This document shows positions 27,951 through 37,114 of a DNA stretch of 64,000 nt, piece after piece. A model generated the notes under the pieces. That model saw only the letters and a program-made list of their open reading frames with translations. It made no database searches and was not told the DNA's origin. A program made the position numbers and the translations under genes. Positions within the stretch are counted from its first letter, which is position 1; the number at the start of each line of letters is the position of its first letter. This DNA is from Endozoicomonas sp965261315 (GTDB lineage: Bacteria > Pseudomonadota > Gammaproteobacteria > Pseudomonadales > Endozoicomonadaceae). The DNA is taken from contig CBDHDM010000028.1 of NCBI GenBank assembly GCA_965261315.1, positions 61,869 through 125,868 on the forward strand, given 5' to 3'.

Positions 27951-29297
27951 TTAGTGGTACAGTGCTTTAGCGGCTATTGTGTGCTCCTTCATCAGCGCCT
28001 GTAAATCTCCACCCAGCCACTCCCGATCTTTCACCAGCCACTCACCATTGACCATAACGTTACTGGCGTGATTGGCACCACAAACGACCAGTGCAGCTAA
28101 TGGATCATGAGCGCCACTGAACCGGGGTTCATCGAGTTTATAGAGGCTAATATCCGCCTTCTTGCCAACCGCCAGTTCACCGATATCCTCACGCCCCAGC
28201 ACTTCAGCACTGCCTTTAGTGGCAAGGTAGAGCGCATCAAGATGAGAAAACTCGTCGGCCTGGTATCTCAGTCGTTGAATCAGAAGTGCCTGGCGTACTT
28301 CCTGGATAAGATTGCTGTGGTCATTGGACGCACTGCCATCAACACCCAGACCCACCCGGCAACCGGCTTCCCTGAGCTCTTTCACCCGACAGATACCGGA
28401 AGCAAGAATCATATTGGATGAAGGGCAGTGACAGATACCGGTGCCGGCTCTGCCCAGTCGCTTAACCTCTTCATCATTAAAATGAATACCGTGAGCCAGC
28501 CAGGTTCTGTCATGGAGCCAGCCAACTTCTTCCAGGTAATCCAGTGGTCTTAAGCCAAACATTTCCAGGCAGAAATTATTTTCATCTTCGGTTTCTGCCA
28601 GATGGGTATGCAGGTGAACCTGATGTTCACGGGCCAGCCTTGCACTCTCTTTCATAATGTCGGTGGTGACAGAGAAGGGTGAGCAGGGTGCCAGGGCAAT
28701 TTCTACCAGCTGGCGATCATCTTTCTGGTGGTACTTTTGAATAAGACGGCTTGAGTCGTCCATAATGGTTTGTTCGCTTTGAACCACCGATTTAGGGGGT
28801 AAGCCACCATCTTCCTGACTCAGCGTCATGGAGCCCCGGGTGAGGGTTGCCCGAACACCCAGTGAGAGTGCTGTTTCTGCCTGGATATCAATGGCACTTT
28901 CCAGTCCCTGCGGGAAGAGATAATGGTGGTCGGCCATAGTCGTGCAGCCGGAAAGAAGGAGTTCCACCATAGCCAGTTTGCTGGATTGCTGATGCATCTG
29001 GGGAGTCAGACCAGCCCAGATGGGGTAAAGGGTCTGTAGCCAGGGGAACAGTTTTTTGTTCAGTGCCGGTGGGCAGCAACGGGTCAGGGTTTGATAGAAG
29101 TGGTGGTGGGTATTGATCAGGCCGGGCATTAATACCTGATCGCGGGCATCGATCACCGTATTGCAGGGGGAGGCTGGCTCCTGACCTGCTCCCAGAACTT
29201 CGGTGATACGATCACCTTCAATCACAATACCATTGCTGGCATCTAACGGGTTGGCAGTAAAGACAGCCAGCGGCTGCTTGATCCAGATTCTTTCCAT
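27951..29297 (-). CDS. 8-oxoguanine deaminase
   Basis: An amidohydrolase of 448 residues close to Pseudomonas Pa0142-type 8-oxoguanine deaminases (which also act on isocytosine). Metal ligands are visible in NTHHHFYQT (~62-70), HLHTHLAETEDE and the GVDGSASND aspartate, and the QTLTRCCPPALN loop is typical of this subgroup. It converts 8-oxoguanine to urate and ammonium, salvaging oxidised purine. It stands alone between the RING-H2 gene and the cus-type remnants. Another amidohydrolase specificity (guanine deaminase) is less likely. Confidence 0.85.
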   Translation of the reverse strand: MERIWIKQPLAVFTANPLDASNGIVIEGDRITEVLGAGQEPASPCNTVIDARDQVLMPGLINTHHHFYQTLTRCCPPALNKKLFPWLQTLYPIWAGLTPQMHQQSSKLAMVELLLSGCTTMADHHYLFPQGLESAIDIQAETALSLGVRATLTRGSMTLSQEDGGLPPKSVVQSEQTIMDDSSRLIQKYHQKDDRQLVEIALAPCSPFSVTTDIMKESARLAREHQVHLHTHLAETEDENNFCLEMFGLRPLDYLEEVGWLHDRTWLAHGIHFNDEEVKRLGRAGTGICHCPSSNMILASGICRVKELREAGCRVGLGVDGSASNDHSNLIQEVRQALLIQRLRYQADEFSHLDALYLATKGSAEVLGREDIGELAVGKKADISLYKLDEPRFSGAHDPLAALVVCGANHASNVMVNGEWLVKDREWLGGDLQALMKEHTIAAKALYH

Positions 29298-29628
29298 TAA
29301 GGCACCTCAAGTGCTTCTTATAAGCTGTTGGCACTGTGCAGGAACCGGTTGAATAAAAAGTGACAGCCACCCTGCACACCTGATGTCTTGTTGTAACATC
29401 CGATAGAGCGCGTAACAGTGACTTGCGTGTTAATCTGTCAGGCCGGACTCACATTATCAGCTGGCAATAGGTTTTGCACGGTGGTTTAACCCGTGTCAGT
29501 TGCCTTGAGTCAATACTCTTTCATTCGTTTTGAAAGACTGGTCAGGATTGACTTCCTGCCGATGAAAATGGTTATATGCATTCCATTAACTATTCTTTTT
29601 GTTGTTTAAGAAAGCTTCAGAAATTCAC
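29298..29628 (+). promoter_or_regulatory. Intergenic region with sigma-70-like promoter
   Basis: This 331-base gap carries a promoter-like pair: TTGACT (29548-29553), 18 bases, TTATAT (29572-29577), placed about 50 bases before the first cus-associated frame. No CueR-type dyad or CusR site was recognised. The rest shows nothing I can identify. Confidence 0.5.
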
Positions 29629-30082
29629 ATGTTACAGATATTGCATCATCGACATCGCCGCTCATTGAGCATGGCCTTTATGGTTATGATGCTGCTGTCT
29701 GTTCTTCAATTTTGTCTGATGACGGTTGCGGAAGCGAAGGTTGCGCATCATCAGGGCGAAAACTTTTCAGGTGATATTGTCACAGCAGAATCAAGTCATG
29801 CTGAAGCGGCTGCGGATGTTGAAAGCCTCCATGACTGCTGTGCCATTGATGCGAAACCCATCACTACCATGGAAACCGCCTGTCCTGACTGCGAAAACGA
29901 CAGTGAGGTGCTAAACCTCTGCGGGTCCTGATCTCAAGCCCCTGTTCTCACTGCTCTATATTGTTGTTCAGGAAGTCCTGAATCAAACGACGAATGTCCG
30001 TTTTTGGCAGCAGTTTACTGAGCCTGATATTCTCTCATCCCTCCCTGATATCTATCTCGCGAACGTCTCCTTCCTCGAATAG
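29629..30082 (+). pseudogene. Cys-rich membrane/periplasmic protein, frameshifted
   Basis: From ATG 29629 the protein has a basic N-terminus and a hydrophobic signal/anchor segment (FMVMMLLSVLQFCLMTV) followed by a His/Cys-rich region with HDCC and CPDC. This frame ends at a TGA near 29931, but a second frame overlapping the stop continues with convincing sequence (AGPDLKPLFSLLYIVVQEVL ... YLANVSFLE) to a TAG at 30082. A single frameshift near 29912-29925 joins them. Small proteins of this kind precede cus-type efflux genes; a metal-binding role is inferred. Confidence 0.6.
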
Positions 30083-30199
30083 TTGTTCCTGAAAACTTAA
30101 AACTGAACTGTATTTCCGGTGGTACCGGGAAGGTGCTGTGGTCGGCTGTGTTGTCACTGCATGGTCGATCCCTGAGTGTTGTTTTCAAGGGACATTTTA

Positions 30200-31271
30200 A
30201 TGTTACTTAAATGGAATGTCGGGATTGTCCGACGCTGTCAGCAGCTGGCCAGAATAGCGGGCCTTATGCTGCTGACTTCGAACAGTGCTGCTGGATTAAC
30301 ACTGCTTGAGGCAGAGCAGATTGCTCTGGCAATAGATGAAGGTGTGAAGCAGTTTTCAGTCCAGTCCCGAATGATTGAGCAGGAGTCGATTGCCGCATCA
30401 GGCTGGATGGACCCAAAACTGTCGATTGGCACTATGAATCTTCCGGGTAATGACCTTGATCCGCTCAACCAGGGAATGCTTGAGTTTAAAGTGGAACAGA
30501 TGCTTCCCAGGGGGGACAGTAATGGTATTCAGAAGCGCCAGCTGACGCTGAAAAAAGAAGCAATGGATGCGGCTGCCACTAACCGTAAGCTTTCCGTTCA
30601 ACGGGATGTTCGTCTTGCCTGGCTTGATGTGTGGTATTGGCAGCAGGCGCTGGTGGCACTTAAAGCTGACCGTAACCTGTATGAGTCTCTGGTAACAGTC
30701 ACAGCATCCATGTACAGCCAGGGCAGGAAAAGACAGCAGGATGTCTATAACGCTAAAGTCGCGCTTTCCCGTCTTGATGATCAGACTCTGTCGTTTTCTG
30801 CCAGCGTTTGGCGTAGAGCTGGCTTATGGTCGTGAGCAGGGTGATATGGCCATGATGGGCAGTGATGGTCACCGTAATAAATATTCCCTGATGGTGATGA
30901 TGGACTTGCCATTGTTCACGGCAAATCGACAGGACCGTCAGCTTCTGGCCAGTCAGTATCGTAAGGAGGCTGCGCTGTCAGTGAGGCAGGATCTGTTGCG
31001 TCAGCTGACCGGACAGTTAAACGCAGAGGTCGCCCGTTATCGTGGTCTCAGCCAGCGGCTTGACCATTATTCCAATAGTCTGTTGCCGGATGTTGAAAGC
31101 CAGTCTCAGGCCGCACTGAATGCCTATCAGTCAGATGCGCAGGACTTTAACAGTGTGATTCAGTCATACCGAACGCTACTGGATACCCGGCTGACCTTTA
31201 AAAGGCTTCAGGCTGATATCAGACAGAGCCTTGCCCGTATTGATTATCTGATGCCAGGGAGCAGCTATTAA
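30200..31271 (+). pseudogene. TolC/CusC-type outer-membrane factor, disrupted
   Basis: ATG 30200 follows an AAGGGA site. The first frame (to 30835) encodes an N-terminal signal region and the first half of an outer membrane efflux protein (LTLLEAEQIAL ... VRLAWLDVWYW). Near 30800 the sense frame changes to another that encodes the second half (FGVELAYGREQGD ... RTLLDTRLTFKRLQADIRQ) ending at 31271. About 350 codons remain of the usual 420-450, so a deletion as well as a frameshift occurred. The stop overlaps the start of the next gene. Confidence 0.85.
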
Positions 31272-32049
31272 TGAGCAGGAAATTATTTCGATTAGCGCTG
31301 GTCATTAGTGCGTTTATTGCCGGGCTTGGAAGCTATCACCTCTGGCTAACTACTCAGTCATCGGGAGTAAAGACGGTTGTTGAACGCGAGCCTCTTTACT
31401 GGGTTGCGCCCATGGATCCCAACTATCGCAGGGATACGCCGGGTGGTTTATGACGAAGACAGCCTGATGCAGCTGAACACTCGGGTTGATGGCTGGGTGG
31501 AAAACCTGACGATTGCTTCCAGCGGCGAGTTTGTCAAAAAGGGCAGCCGGTTGTTTGACCTTTACTCACCCACGCTGGTGAATGCCCAGGAGGAGTTGCT
31601 GGCTGCGGTTACCTCCGGAAACTCAGCGTTGATCAGAGCATCCAGAGAGCGACTTTCATCGTTGGATGTTCCTGAAAAAACCGTTGATAGCATTGTCCGG
31701 CAGAAAAAAATAAAGCGAACCCTTCCTTTTTATACGGACAAAGATGGTTATATCTCTCAACTTAATATACGTGATGGGTCTTATGTTACGCCTTCAAAAA
31801 CACTGATTGAACTGGCCAGCCTTGATGATGTCTGGGTGATGGCGGATGTGTTTGAGCGTCAGTTTCACCTCGGCACAGTTTCTTCTGGACTCTGAATCCA
31901 GCATTGATGCCGACCTCAGTCGTTTTGAAGTTGAGAATATTCAGCAGGTATGGGTTGCTGGCAAGTTGGACAGGAAAAAGGAAGGGGCTGTTACGGTGAC
32001 TCATGACCCGGTGCCAGAGTGGGGCTGGCCTGCAATGACCATGGACTTC
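31271..32049 (+). pseudogene. CusB-type periplasmic adaptor, disrupted
   Basis: The N-terminus (membrane anchor, then a YWVAPMDPNYRRDTPG heavy-metal-binding signature) stops in frame at 31453. The sense resumes in a second frame at VVYDEDSLMQLNTRVDGWVENL and continues to VFERQFHL near 31870. A third segment encodes QFLLDSESSIDADL and a C-terminal CusF-like metal domain (VWVAGKLDRK ... EWGWPAMTMDF). At least two deletions thus remove about 40 and more than 70 codons. At 32049 the sequence runs straight into cusA remnants, so the natural stop is also gone. Confidence 0.88.
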
Positions 32050-32768
32050 TATTTGGCACCTCTTATGTGTACATCCTGTTTGAGGACGGGACGGATATCT
32101 ACTGGGCCCGTTCGCGGGTGCTTGAATACCTGAATCAGGTACAGGGGAATCTGCCAGCTGAGGCCAGAACGGCACTGGGACCTGATGCGACTGGTGTTGG
32201 CTGGGTATACAACTATGCACTGGGGGCATTTGTCATCATGTACTTTCAGGGGTTGAATGCCAACATTATGTCCCTGGGGGGAATTGCTGTTGCCATTGGC
32301 TCCATGATAGATGGCTCAATTGTGATGATTGAGAACTTCCACAAGCACATGCAGCGGGTCAAGGATACTGCCGCTAACCGTTGGGCAGTGGTCAGACAGT
32401 CATCATTAGAGGTAGGACCTCCCCTGTTCTTCTCCCTGTTGATTGAAGCTATCAGTTTTATGCCGGTATTCAGTCTGCAGGCGCAGGAGGGTCGGATGTT
32501 TTCACCACTGGCGTTTACCAAATCTTATGCCATGGTGGTGGCAGCGGGGTTGACCATTACGCTGGTTCCGGTACTGGTTGGTTATCTGGTTCGCGGGCAG
32601 ATCAGGGATGAGCAGAAAAACCCGGTCAACCGGTGGATGATGTGGGCCTATCGACCACTGGTGAAACTGGCGCCGGGTCGACCTAAAACACTGCTTACCG
32701 TTGCCCTGGTTATTCTGGTTCTGGCACTGTCGTTTATTGAAAAAGCCGGTAGCCAGTTGATTTTTTAA
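32050..32768 (+). pseudogene. CusA-type RND pump, heavily deleted
   Basis: CusA is normally ~1050 residues; about 240 remain in one open frame. Pieces in order are FGTSYVYILFEDGTDIYWARS (porter domain), GPDATGVGWVYNYAL, then a jump to the second membrane region (MSLGGIAVAIGSMIDGSIVMIENFHK), SFMPVFSLQAQEGRMFSPLAFTKSYA and GYLVRGQI, ending after VALVILVLALS at an early stop. The remaining parts are protein-like with few point changes, pointing to recent decay by repeated deletion. Confidence 0.9.
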
Positions 32769-32841
32769 CACCCAGCCCTGAAAAGGGCTGTATAAACAGC
32801 CTTGAGCTGGAACCCAAGCAAAAGGAAATGGAGTGAATCTA

Positions 32842-33288
32842 ATGAAAAACACAAAAGCAATCGTTCTGGGTGTGACCCTGCTGTTGAACTCTGTTGCGGG
32901 CTATGCAGCGGATAAGTTTCCGATGATCATGACCTACAAATCGCCCACCTGTGGCTGCTGCTCCGAGTGGATAAAACATATGGAAGAGAACGGCTTTCAG
33001 GTAATGGCTCACGATGTGCAGGATATGGGCAAATACAAGGAGAAGGCAAATCTGCCCTATGGAACGGGTTCGTGTCATACCTCATTTGTCGGTGGTTATG
33101 CCATTGAAGGACATGTGCCTGCATCGGATGTGGTCCGCCTGTTGACTGAAAAGCCGGATATTCGCGGAATTACGGTTCCTGGCATGCCCATGGGCTCCCC
33201 GGGGATGGAGTATGGTGACCGAAAAGACCCTTACCAGACCATCGCCTACAAAAAAGATGGCAGTATGAGTGTGTTTGCTTCTCACTGA
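32842..33288 (+). CDS. DUF411 periplasmic metal-binding protein
   Basis: The protein of 148 residues has a cleavable signal peptide (through about residue 23, AGYA-A) and a DUF411 domain with a CGCC metal-binding motif at residues 37-40, plus GSCHTSFV and a methionine-rich segment GMPMGSPGM. DUF411 proteins accompany copper and silver resistance genes. It is intact while the pump genes just upstream are destroyed. ATG 32842 follows a GGAG site; a GTG at 32833 is an alternative. Confidence 0.88.
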   Translation: MKNTKAIVLGVTLLLNSVAGYAADKFPMIMTYKSPTCGCCSEWIKHMEENGFQVMAHDVQDMGKYKEKANLPYGTGSCHTSFVGGYAIEGHVPASDVVRLLTEKPDIRGITVPGMPMGSPGMEYGDRKDPYQTIAYKKDGSMSVFASH

Positions 33289-33289
33289 G

Positions 33290-33644
33290 CTACAGGTTTT
33301 TGCGATAAACCATAAATGAAGAGGGCGGCATGATGGAATCATACAGTGATCGTGCCGCTCCATTATATTCCTGTGTATGCCAGTAAAGACGGAATGCACC
33401 GGACTCCCGGGCGATATGCTCTACCTGTTCAATCAACAGCCGACGGCACCGCAGCCACGGGCTTGTTTATCTACAAACAGGTCTTCGAGATAGCAGCTCT
33501 TTTTACTGTTCCACGTTGAGTCGTGATAAAGAAAGTGTGTCAGTCCTGTCAGCTGGCCATCCAGCTCAGCTACCACGCTCTTGAATGTTTTTCATCAGGT
33601 GCTCATAGAGGTTAGCATCACTTTTCTTAATACGTACCAGAGTC
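33290..33644 (-). pseudogene. GNAT acetyltransferase remnant
   Basis: On the minus strand three frames together give a GNAT protein: a start fragment (RIKKSDANLYEHLMKN), a core (VVAELDGQLTGLTHFLYHD ... CYLEDLFVDKQARGCG) and, after a one-base shift in the acetyl-CoA loop, RRLLIEQVEHIARESGAFRLYWHTQ ... FMVYRKNL ending at TAG 33290. Two frameshifts and a short N-terminus make it non-functional. Substrate unknown. Confidence 0.8.
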
Positions 33645-33787
33645 TTTTATCTGATCACTGCTCAAACTTAAAAGATGGTTATAGGGTTTGTGGTGTTTGA
33701 AGGTTAGGCATTAAGGTTTATCATTCACCATTTCATCCAGTTGCCTGTTGCAACGAAGTTATTCAACTCAACGGAATACAGCGATCC

Positions 33788-34381
33788 ATGCTAGAAAAAC
33801 TTACCGGTTACGATGCCATTATTTTTGATATGGATGGCACGCTGATTGATTCCATGCCTACTCATCTTGAGGCCTGGCGTTTGACCTCAGAGAAATATGG
33901 ATTTCCTTTTGATCAAGAGTGGCACTACTCTTTGGGGGGCGTTTCCACTGAGCGAACGGCTGAACTGGTCAATCAGCGCTATGACTTGTCATTGGACTCT
34001 GGCTCTGTTGCTGAAACCAAACGTCTTCTGTGGGAAGAAATTTACAGCGGGCCGGTTCTGATTGATGAAACCTATGCTGTCTTCACCCAATGTGAAGGCA
34101 GCAAGAAAATCGCAGTAGGCACTGGTGCTATTCGGGCTCACGCAGAATCATTGCTGGCCGGCGTTGGGCTGCTTGAACGCCTGGATGCTCTGGTTACTGT
34201 CTCAGATGTTGAGAATGGCAAGCCACACCCTGAAACCTTTTTAACGGCTGCGGCTCAGGTTGGTGTTGAACCGGGGCGGTGTCTGGTGTTTGAAGATACT
34301 GAACTCGGCCGACAGGCAGCGACTGCTGCAGGCATGGATTGTGTTCTGGTCGTCAATGGTCAACTGCATTGGCCTAACTAA
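33788..34381 (+). CDS. HAD-family phosphatase (YqaB-like)
   Basis: A 197-residue HAD superfamily hydrolase of the beta-phosphoglucomutase/YqaB branch. Motif I is FDMDGTLIDSMP (catalytic Asp and Asp+2, residues ~14-16), motif III contains GKPHPETFL and motif IV VFEDTELGRQAA. YqaB dephosphorylates fructose-1-phosphate and similar sugar phosphates; the exact substrate is not readable. A long non-coding gap and a repeat element follow. Confidence 0.88.
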   Translation: MLEKLTGYDAIIFDMDGTLIDSMPTHLEAWRLTSEKYGFPFDQEWHYSLGGVSTERTAELVNQRYDLSLDSGSVAETKRLLWEEIYSGPVLIDETYAVFTQCEGSKKIAVGTGAIRAHAESLLAGVGLLERLDALVTVSDVENGKPHPETFLTAAAQVGVEPGRCLVFEDTELGRQAATAAGMDCVLVVNGQLHWPN

Positions 34382-34412
34382 AGTACCCAACCTGATGAAA
34401 TCAAATTTTCTG

Positions 34413-34554
34413 CGCCATTGGACAGCCGCTCCCGGCAACTGCTCCTGCGTTGCTCTAGCTCCTGCATCCATGCAGTCGTACTGAGTTACAACTCTGGTTA
34501 CATAGCCCTGCTATGCTCCCGTCGTTGTGCCTTGTATAGCAGCTGTCCAACGGC
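34413..34554. repeat. MITE-like element with inverted ends
   Basis: GCCATTGGACAGC (34413-34425) and the reverse complement of GCTGTCCAACGGC (34542-34554) match at 12 of 13 bases and bound a 142-base non-coding stretch. Inside are three short palindromes: CTGCAT/ATGCAG (34462-34475), GAGTT/AACTC (34483-34494) and CATAGC/GCTATG (34501-34515). No ORF is present. It fits a small non-autonomous repeat, but only one copy is seen in this window. Confidence 0.55.
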
Positions 34555-34617
34555 CCGGAAATATTCGATTCCATAGGTTTGGCACTTAATAACTCTGTTT
34601 TGTAGTTGTTGTATTCT

Positions 34618-35409
34618 ATGTCACTACTGAAAAAAGCAATGGCGTCGCTCTCTATAGGCGCCGCAAAAGTGGATGCAGTACTTGAACAGCCGGAGCTGAT
34701 TCCCGGTAAGCGGGTGGACTTTACCATCCGGGTCAAAGGGGGAGCCGCTGAGCAGCAGATTGATAATATCTATCTCAATATCTGTTGCCAGTACTTTGAA
34801 GAGCTTGAAAAGCGCAAAGGTGGTGATGAAGGGGCAGTGACTGAAAAGGTGAAACAGACCTATTCTCTGAACCAGTGGTCATTACCGGAAACCTTTCTCA
34901 TTGCTCCGGATGAAGAGCGAATCTTCAATGCCAGTTTTACACTGCCTTATAACACGCCAATCACACTTGGGGAGGGCAAGGTCTGGCTGGAAACCGGACT
35001 GGATATCCAGTTTGCTATTGATCCATCGGATACCGATTTACTGGTGGTCAGGCCCGACCCATTAATGGCTGGCTTATTTGATGGTTTTGCCCAGGCAGGG
35101 TTGCAGTTGCGTCAGGCCGAATGCGAAGCAGCAAAAGGCTTTGCCCTGCCATTTGTACAGGAGTTTGAGTTTGTTCCGGTATCCGGGCAGTTTCTCGGGC
35201 GCTGGCGGGAGCTGGAAGTCGTTGCCTGGCGTGATGAGCAACAACTTAAACTCTGGTTTGAGGTGGATCGACAGCAGCGAGGGTTGAAAGGCATGCTATC
35301 GGGGTTGTTGGGTCGAGGTGAGTTGAAGCGACATCTTGAAATTTCTGCAGATACGTCACCAGAATCGGTAGTAGAGCAAGTTCTGGCTTATCTTGATCAG
35401 ACCACCTGA
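34618..35409 (+). CDS. Spo0M/SpoOM-family protein
   Basis: This 263-residue protein belongs to the Spo0M family, with an arrestin-like beta-sandwich N-terminal half (GAAKVDAVLEQPELIPGKRVDFTIRVKGG ... typical spacing) and a C-terminal part with EFVPVSG and WFEVDRQQRG. In Bacillus Spo0M affects sporulation control; in non-sporulating bacteria the role is not known. I used ATG 34618; an upstream TTG (34606) adds four residues. Confidence 0.85.
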   Translation: MSLLKKAMASLSIGAAKVDAVLEQPELIPGKRVDFTIRVKGGAAEQQIDNIYLNICCQYFEELEKRKGGDEGAVTEKVKQTYSLNQWSLPETFLIAPDEERIFNASFTLPYNTPITLGEGKVWLETGLDIQFAIDPSDTDLLVVRPDPLMAGLFDGFAQAGLQLRQAECEAAKGFALPFVQEFEFVPVSGQFLGRWRELEVVAWRDEQQLKLWFEVDRQQRGLKGMLSGLLGRGELKRHLEISADTSPESVVEQVLAYLDQTT

Positions 35410-35422
35410 TATTTTATCTTGT

Positions 35423-35809
35423 TCAGCCAGCCAGTTTTTCCAGTATAGGGCAAGCTGGCTGGTCATTGCCCTGACAACAGCTGACCAATTCCTTCAGACT
35501 TTCCCTGATGGTTTGCAACTGGGCAATTTTATTCTCGACATCGGTCATTTTCTGCTGAGCCAGTGCTTTTACATCGCTACTTTTCCGCTCCGTATTTCTA
35601 TAAAGTTCCAGCAGCTCTGCACATTCCTCAAGAGTAAACCCCAGTTCACGAGAATGATGGACAAATGACAATTCACGCAAATGGCTTTCATTGTAATCCC
35701 GGTAACCATTAGGCAGTCGTGCCGCGGGAGATATTAGCTTCCGACTTTCATAGTAGCGTATGGTTCTGGCGGTCAGCCCGGTAAGTTTTGCCGCCTGGGA
35801 AATGTTCAC
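35423..35809 (-). CDS. cueR: Copper-responsive MerR regulator CueR
   Basis: A 128-residue MerR regulator. The N-terminal HTH (NISQAAKLTGLTARTIRYYESRKLI) and dimer helix lead to a metal loop with Cys112 and Cys120 separated by seven residues, the same spacing as the Cu(I) site of E. coli CueR. It would bind Cu(I), Ag(I) or Au(I) and activate promoters with a 19-bp spacer. A matching promoter lies upstream of copA in this window (44920-44950). The gene is not next to copA; it converges on the Spo0M gene. Confidence 0.92.
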   Translation of the reverse strand: MNISQAAKLTGLTARTIRYYESRKLISPAARLPNGYRDYNESHLRELSFVHHSRELGFTLEECAELLELYRNTERKSSDVKALAQQKMTDVENKIAQLQTIRESLKELVSCCQGNDQPACPILEKLAG

Positions 35810-35975
35810 AATGAAATGGCTCTACAGTATTTTGTGTATAAATATATACTGAAAACATTAACTGAATCTTTTAAAAAAACCTATTAATAGCCAATAGAGG
35901 CTGATTGAACTGTGGTATTGGACTGAACTGAACTCGGTAAGTTCATTGAAGTATGAGGAAGGTTATAAACTGGGA

Positions 35976-36004
35976 GAGTGCACTGACAACAGGCAGTGCG
36001 ACTC
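35976..36004 (-). terminator. Hairpin after mglC
   Basis: GCACTG (35980-35985) pairs with CAGTGC (35994-35999), with an extended outer GAG/CTC after a small bulge. It lies about 30 bases past the mglC stop. The T run is modest, so a terminator is probable only. Confidence 0.4.
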
Positions 36005-36034
36005 TGTTATATTGACCAGAAATGGATTGGTGAA

Positions 36035-37063
36035 CTATTTTTTATCCGCATATTTCATAGAATCCAGTGCCACAGCAAAGATAATAATTCCTCCCTTGAT
36101 AATAAACTGCCAGTAAGGATTAATGCCGATATAGGTCATACCGTAATTGATGACGGTGAAGATCAATACACCTGTCACAACGCCCATAATACTGCCGACA
36201 CCACCAGAAAAGGAAACCCCTCCAACCACACAGGCGGCAATCGCATCCATCTCGTACATAAAGCCCAGGTTATTAGTGGCTGAACCGATGCGACCAGCTT
36301 CCAGAAGGCCGGCGAATGCGTAGAATACGCCGGAAAGGATGTACACTTTCAACAGGGTCAATGGCACATTAACACCCGATACTTTGGCGGCTTCAGGGTT
36401 ACCACCCACGGCGAATACATTTTTACCAAAAACGGTTTTATTCCAGAGTACCCAGCTGAAAATAATGGCCGCCACTGCGTAAAACGTGATGTAGGAGAGC
36501 CTGAAATCACCCATTCGGATAAAACCCTGGGCGAACTCGGAAAACTGTGAGGCAAAACCGGCAACAGGCGATGCGCCGACAGAGTCGTAATACAGCGAAT
36601 TTACGCCATAGACAATGACCATGGTTCCCATGGTGGCAATAAACGGTGTCACTTTCAGATAAGCAACGACGATGCCGTTCAGCATTCCGGTAATGCCACC
36701 CACACCGCAAACAACAAGAATAACCAGTGGAATGGGGAGAGGCCCTATTTCCGGAAAGACCTTGTTTACATTGTCCAGCGCCTGCAGCAGAGTGGCAGAG
36801 ATTACTGCAGCAAGGCCAACCTGACGACCGGCAGACAGGTCAGTTCCCTGGGTCACGATAATGCTGGCAACCCCAAGGGCAATAATGATCCTGACGGATG
36901 ACTGAGTCAGGATATTGCTCAGGTTTCGCAGGCTGACAAACGACGGTTCTTGTATAATGATAATGGCCAGTAGAATCAATAGTACCGCATAGATACCGCC
37001 TTCCTTGATGAATTGCAGTGCTTTTACATGTTTGCCTGCGGTAAGACTGCTGGAAGTGCTCAT
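36035..37063 (-). CDS. mglC: Galactoside ABC transporter permease MglC
   Basis: A 342-residue membrane permease of the ribose/galactose (BPD_transp_2) family with about eight to ten helices. Recognisable stretches are GVASIIVTQGTDLSAG, the EAA-like loop NPEAAKVSGVNV and MDAIAACVVGGVSFSGGVGS. It forms the channel of the MglBAC importer for galactose and methyl-galactoside. It follows mglA after 51 bases and closes the operon. Confidence 0.93.
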   Translation of the reverse strand: MSTSSSLTAGKHVKALQFIKEGGIYAVLLILLAIIIIQEPSFVSLRNLSNILTQSSVRIIIALGVASIIVTQGTDLSAGRQVGLAAVISATLLQALDNVNKVFPEIGPLPIPLVILVVCGVGGITGMLNGIVVAYLKVTPFIATMGTMVIVYGVNSLYYDSVGASPVAGFASQFSEFAQGFIRMGDFRLSYITFYAVAAIIFSWVLWNKTVFGKNVFAVGGNPEAAKVSGVNVPLTLLKVYILSGVFYAFAGLLEAGRIGSATNNLGFMYEMDAIAACVVGGVSFSGGVGSIMGVVTGVLIFTVINYGMTYIGINPYWQFIIKGGIIIFAVALDSMKYADKK

Positions 37064-37114
37064 GGCAGTCCCTCTCCCCTGTTGATAATTAAAAAATTGG
37101 ATGATTAGAATGTG

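Noticed and set aside
27951..29297. Guanine deaminase or atrazine chlorohydrolase
   Set aside because: The family-specific loop after the HxH motif fits 8-oxoguanine deaminases better, although substrate can only be settled by assay.
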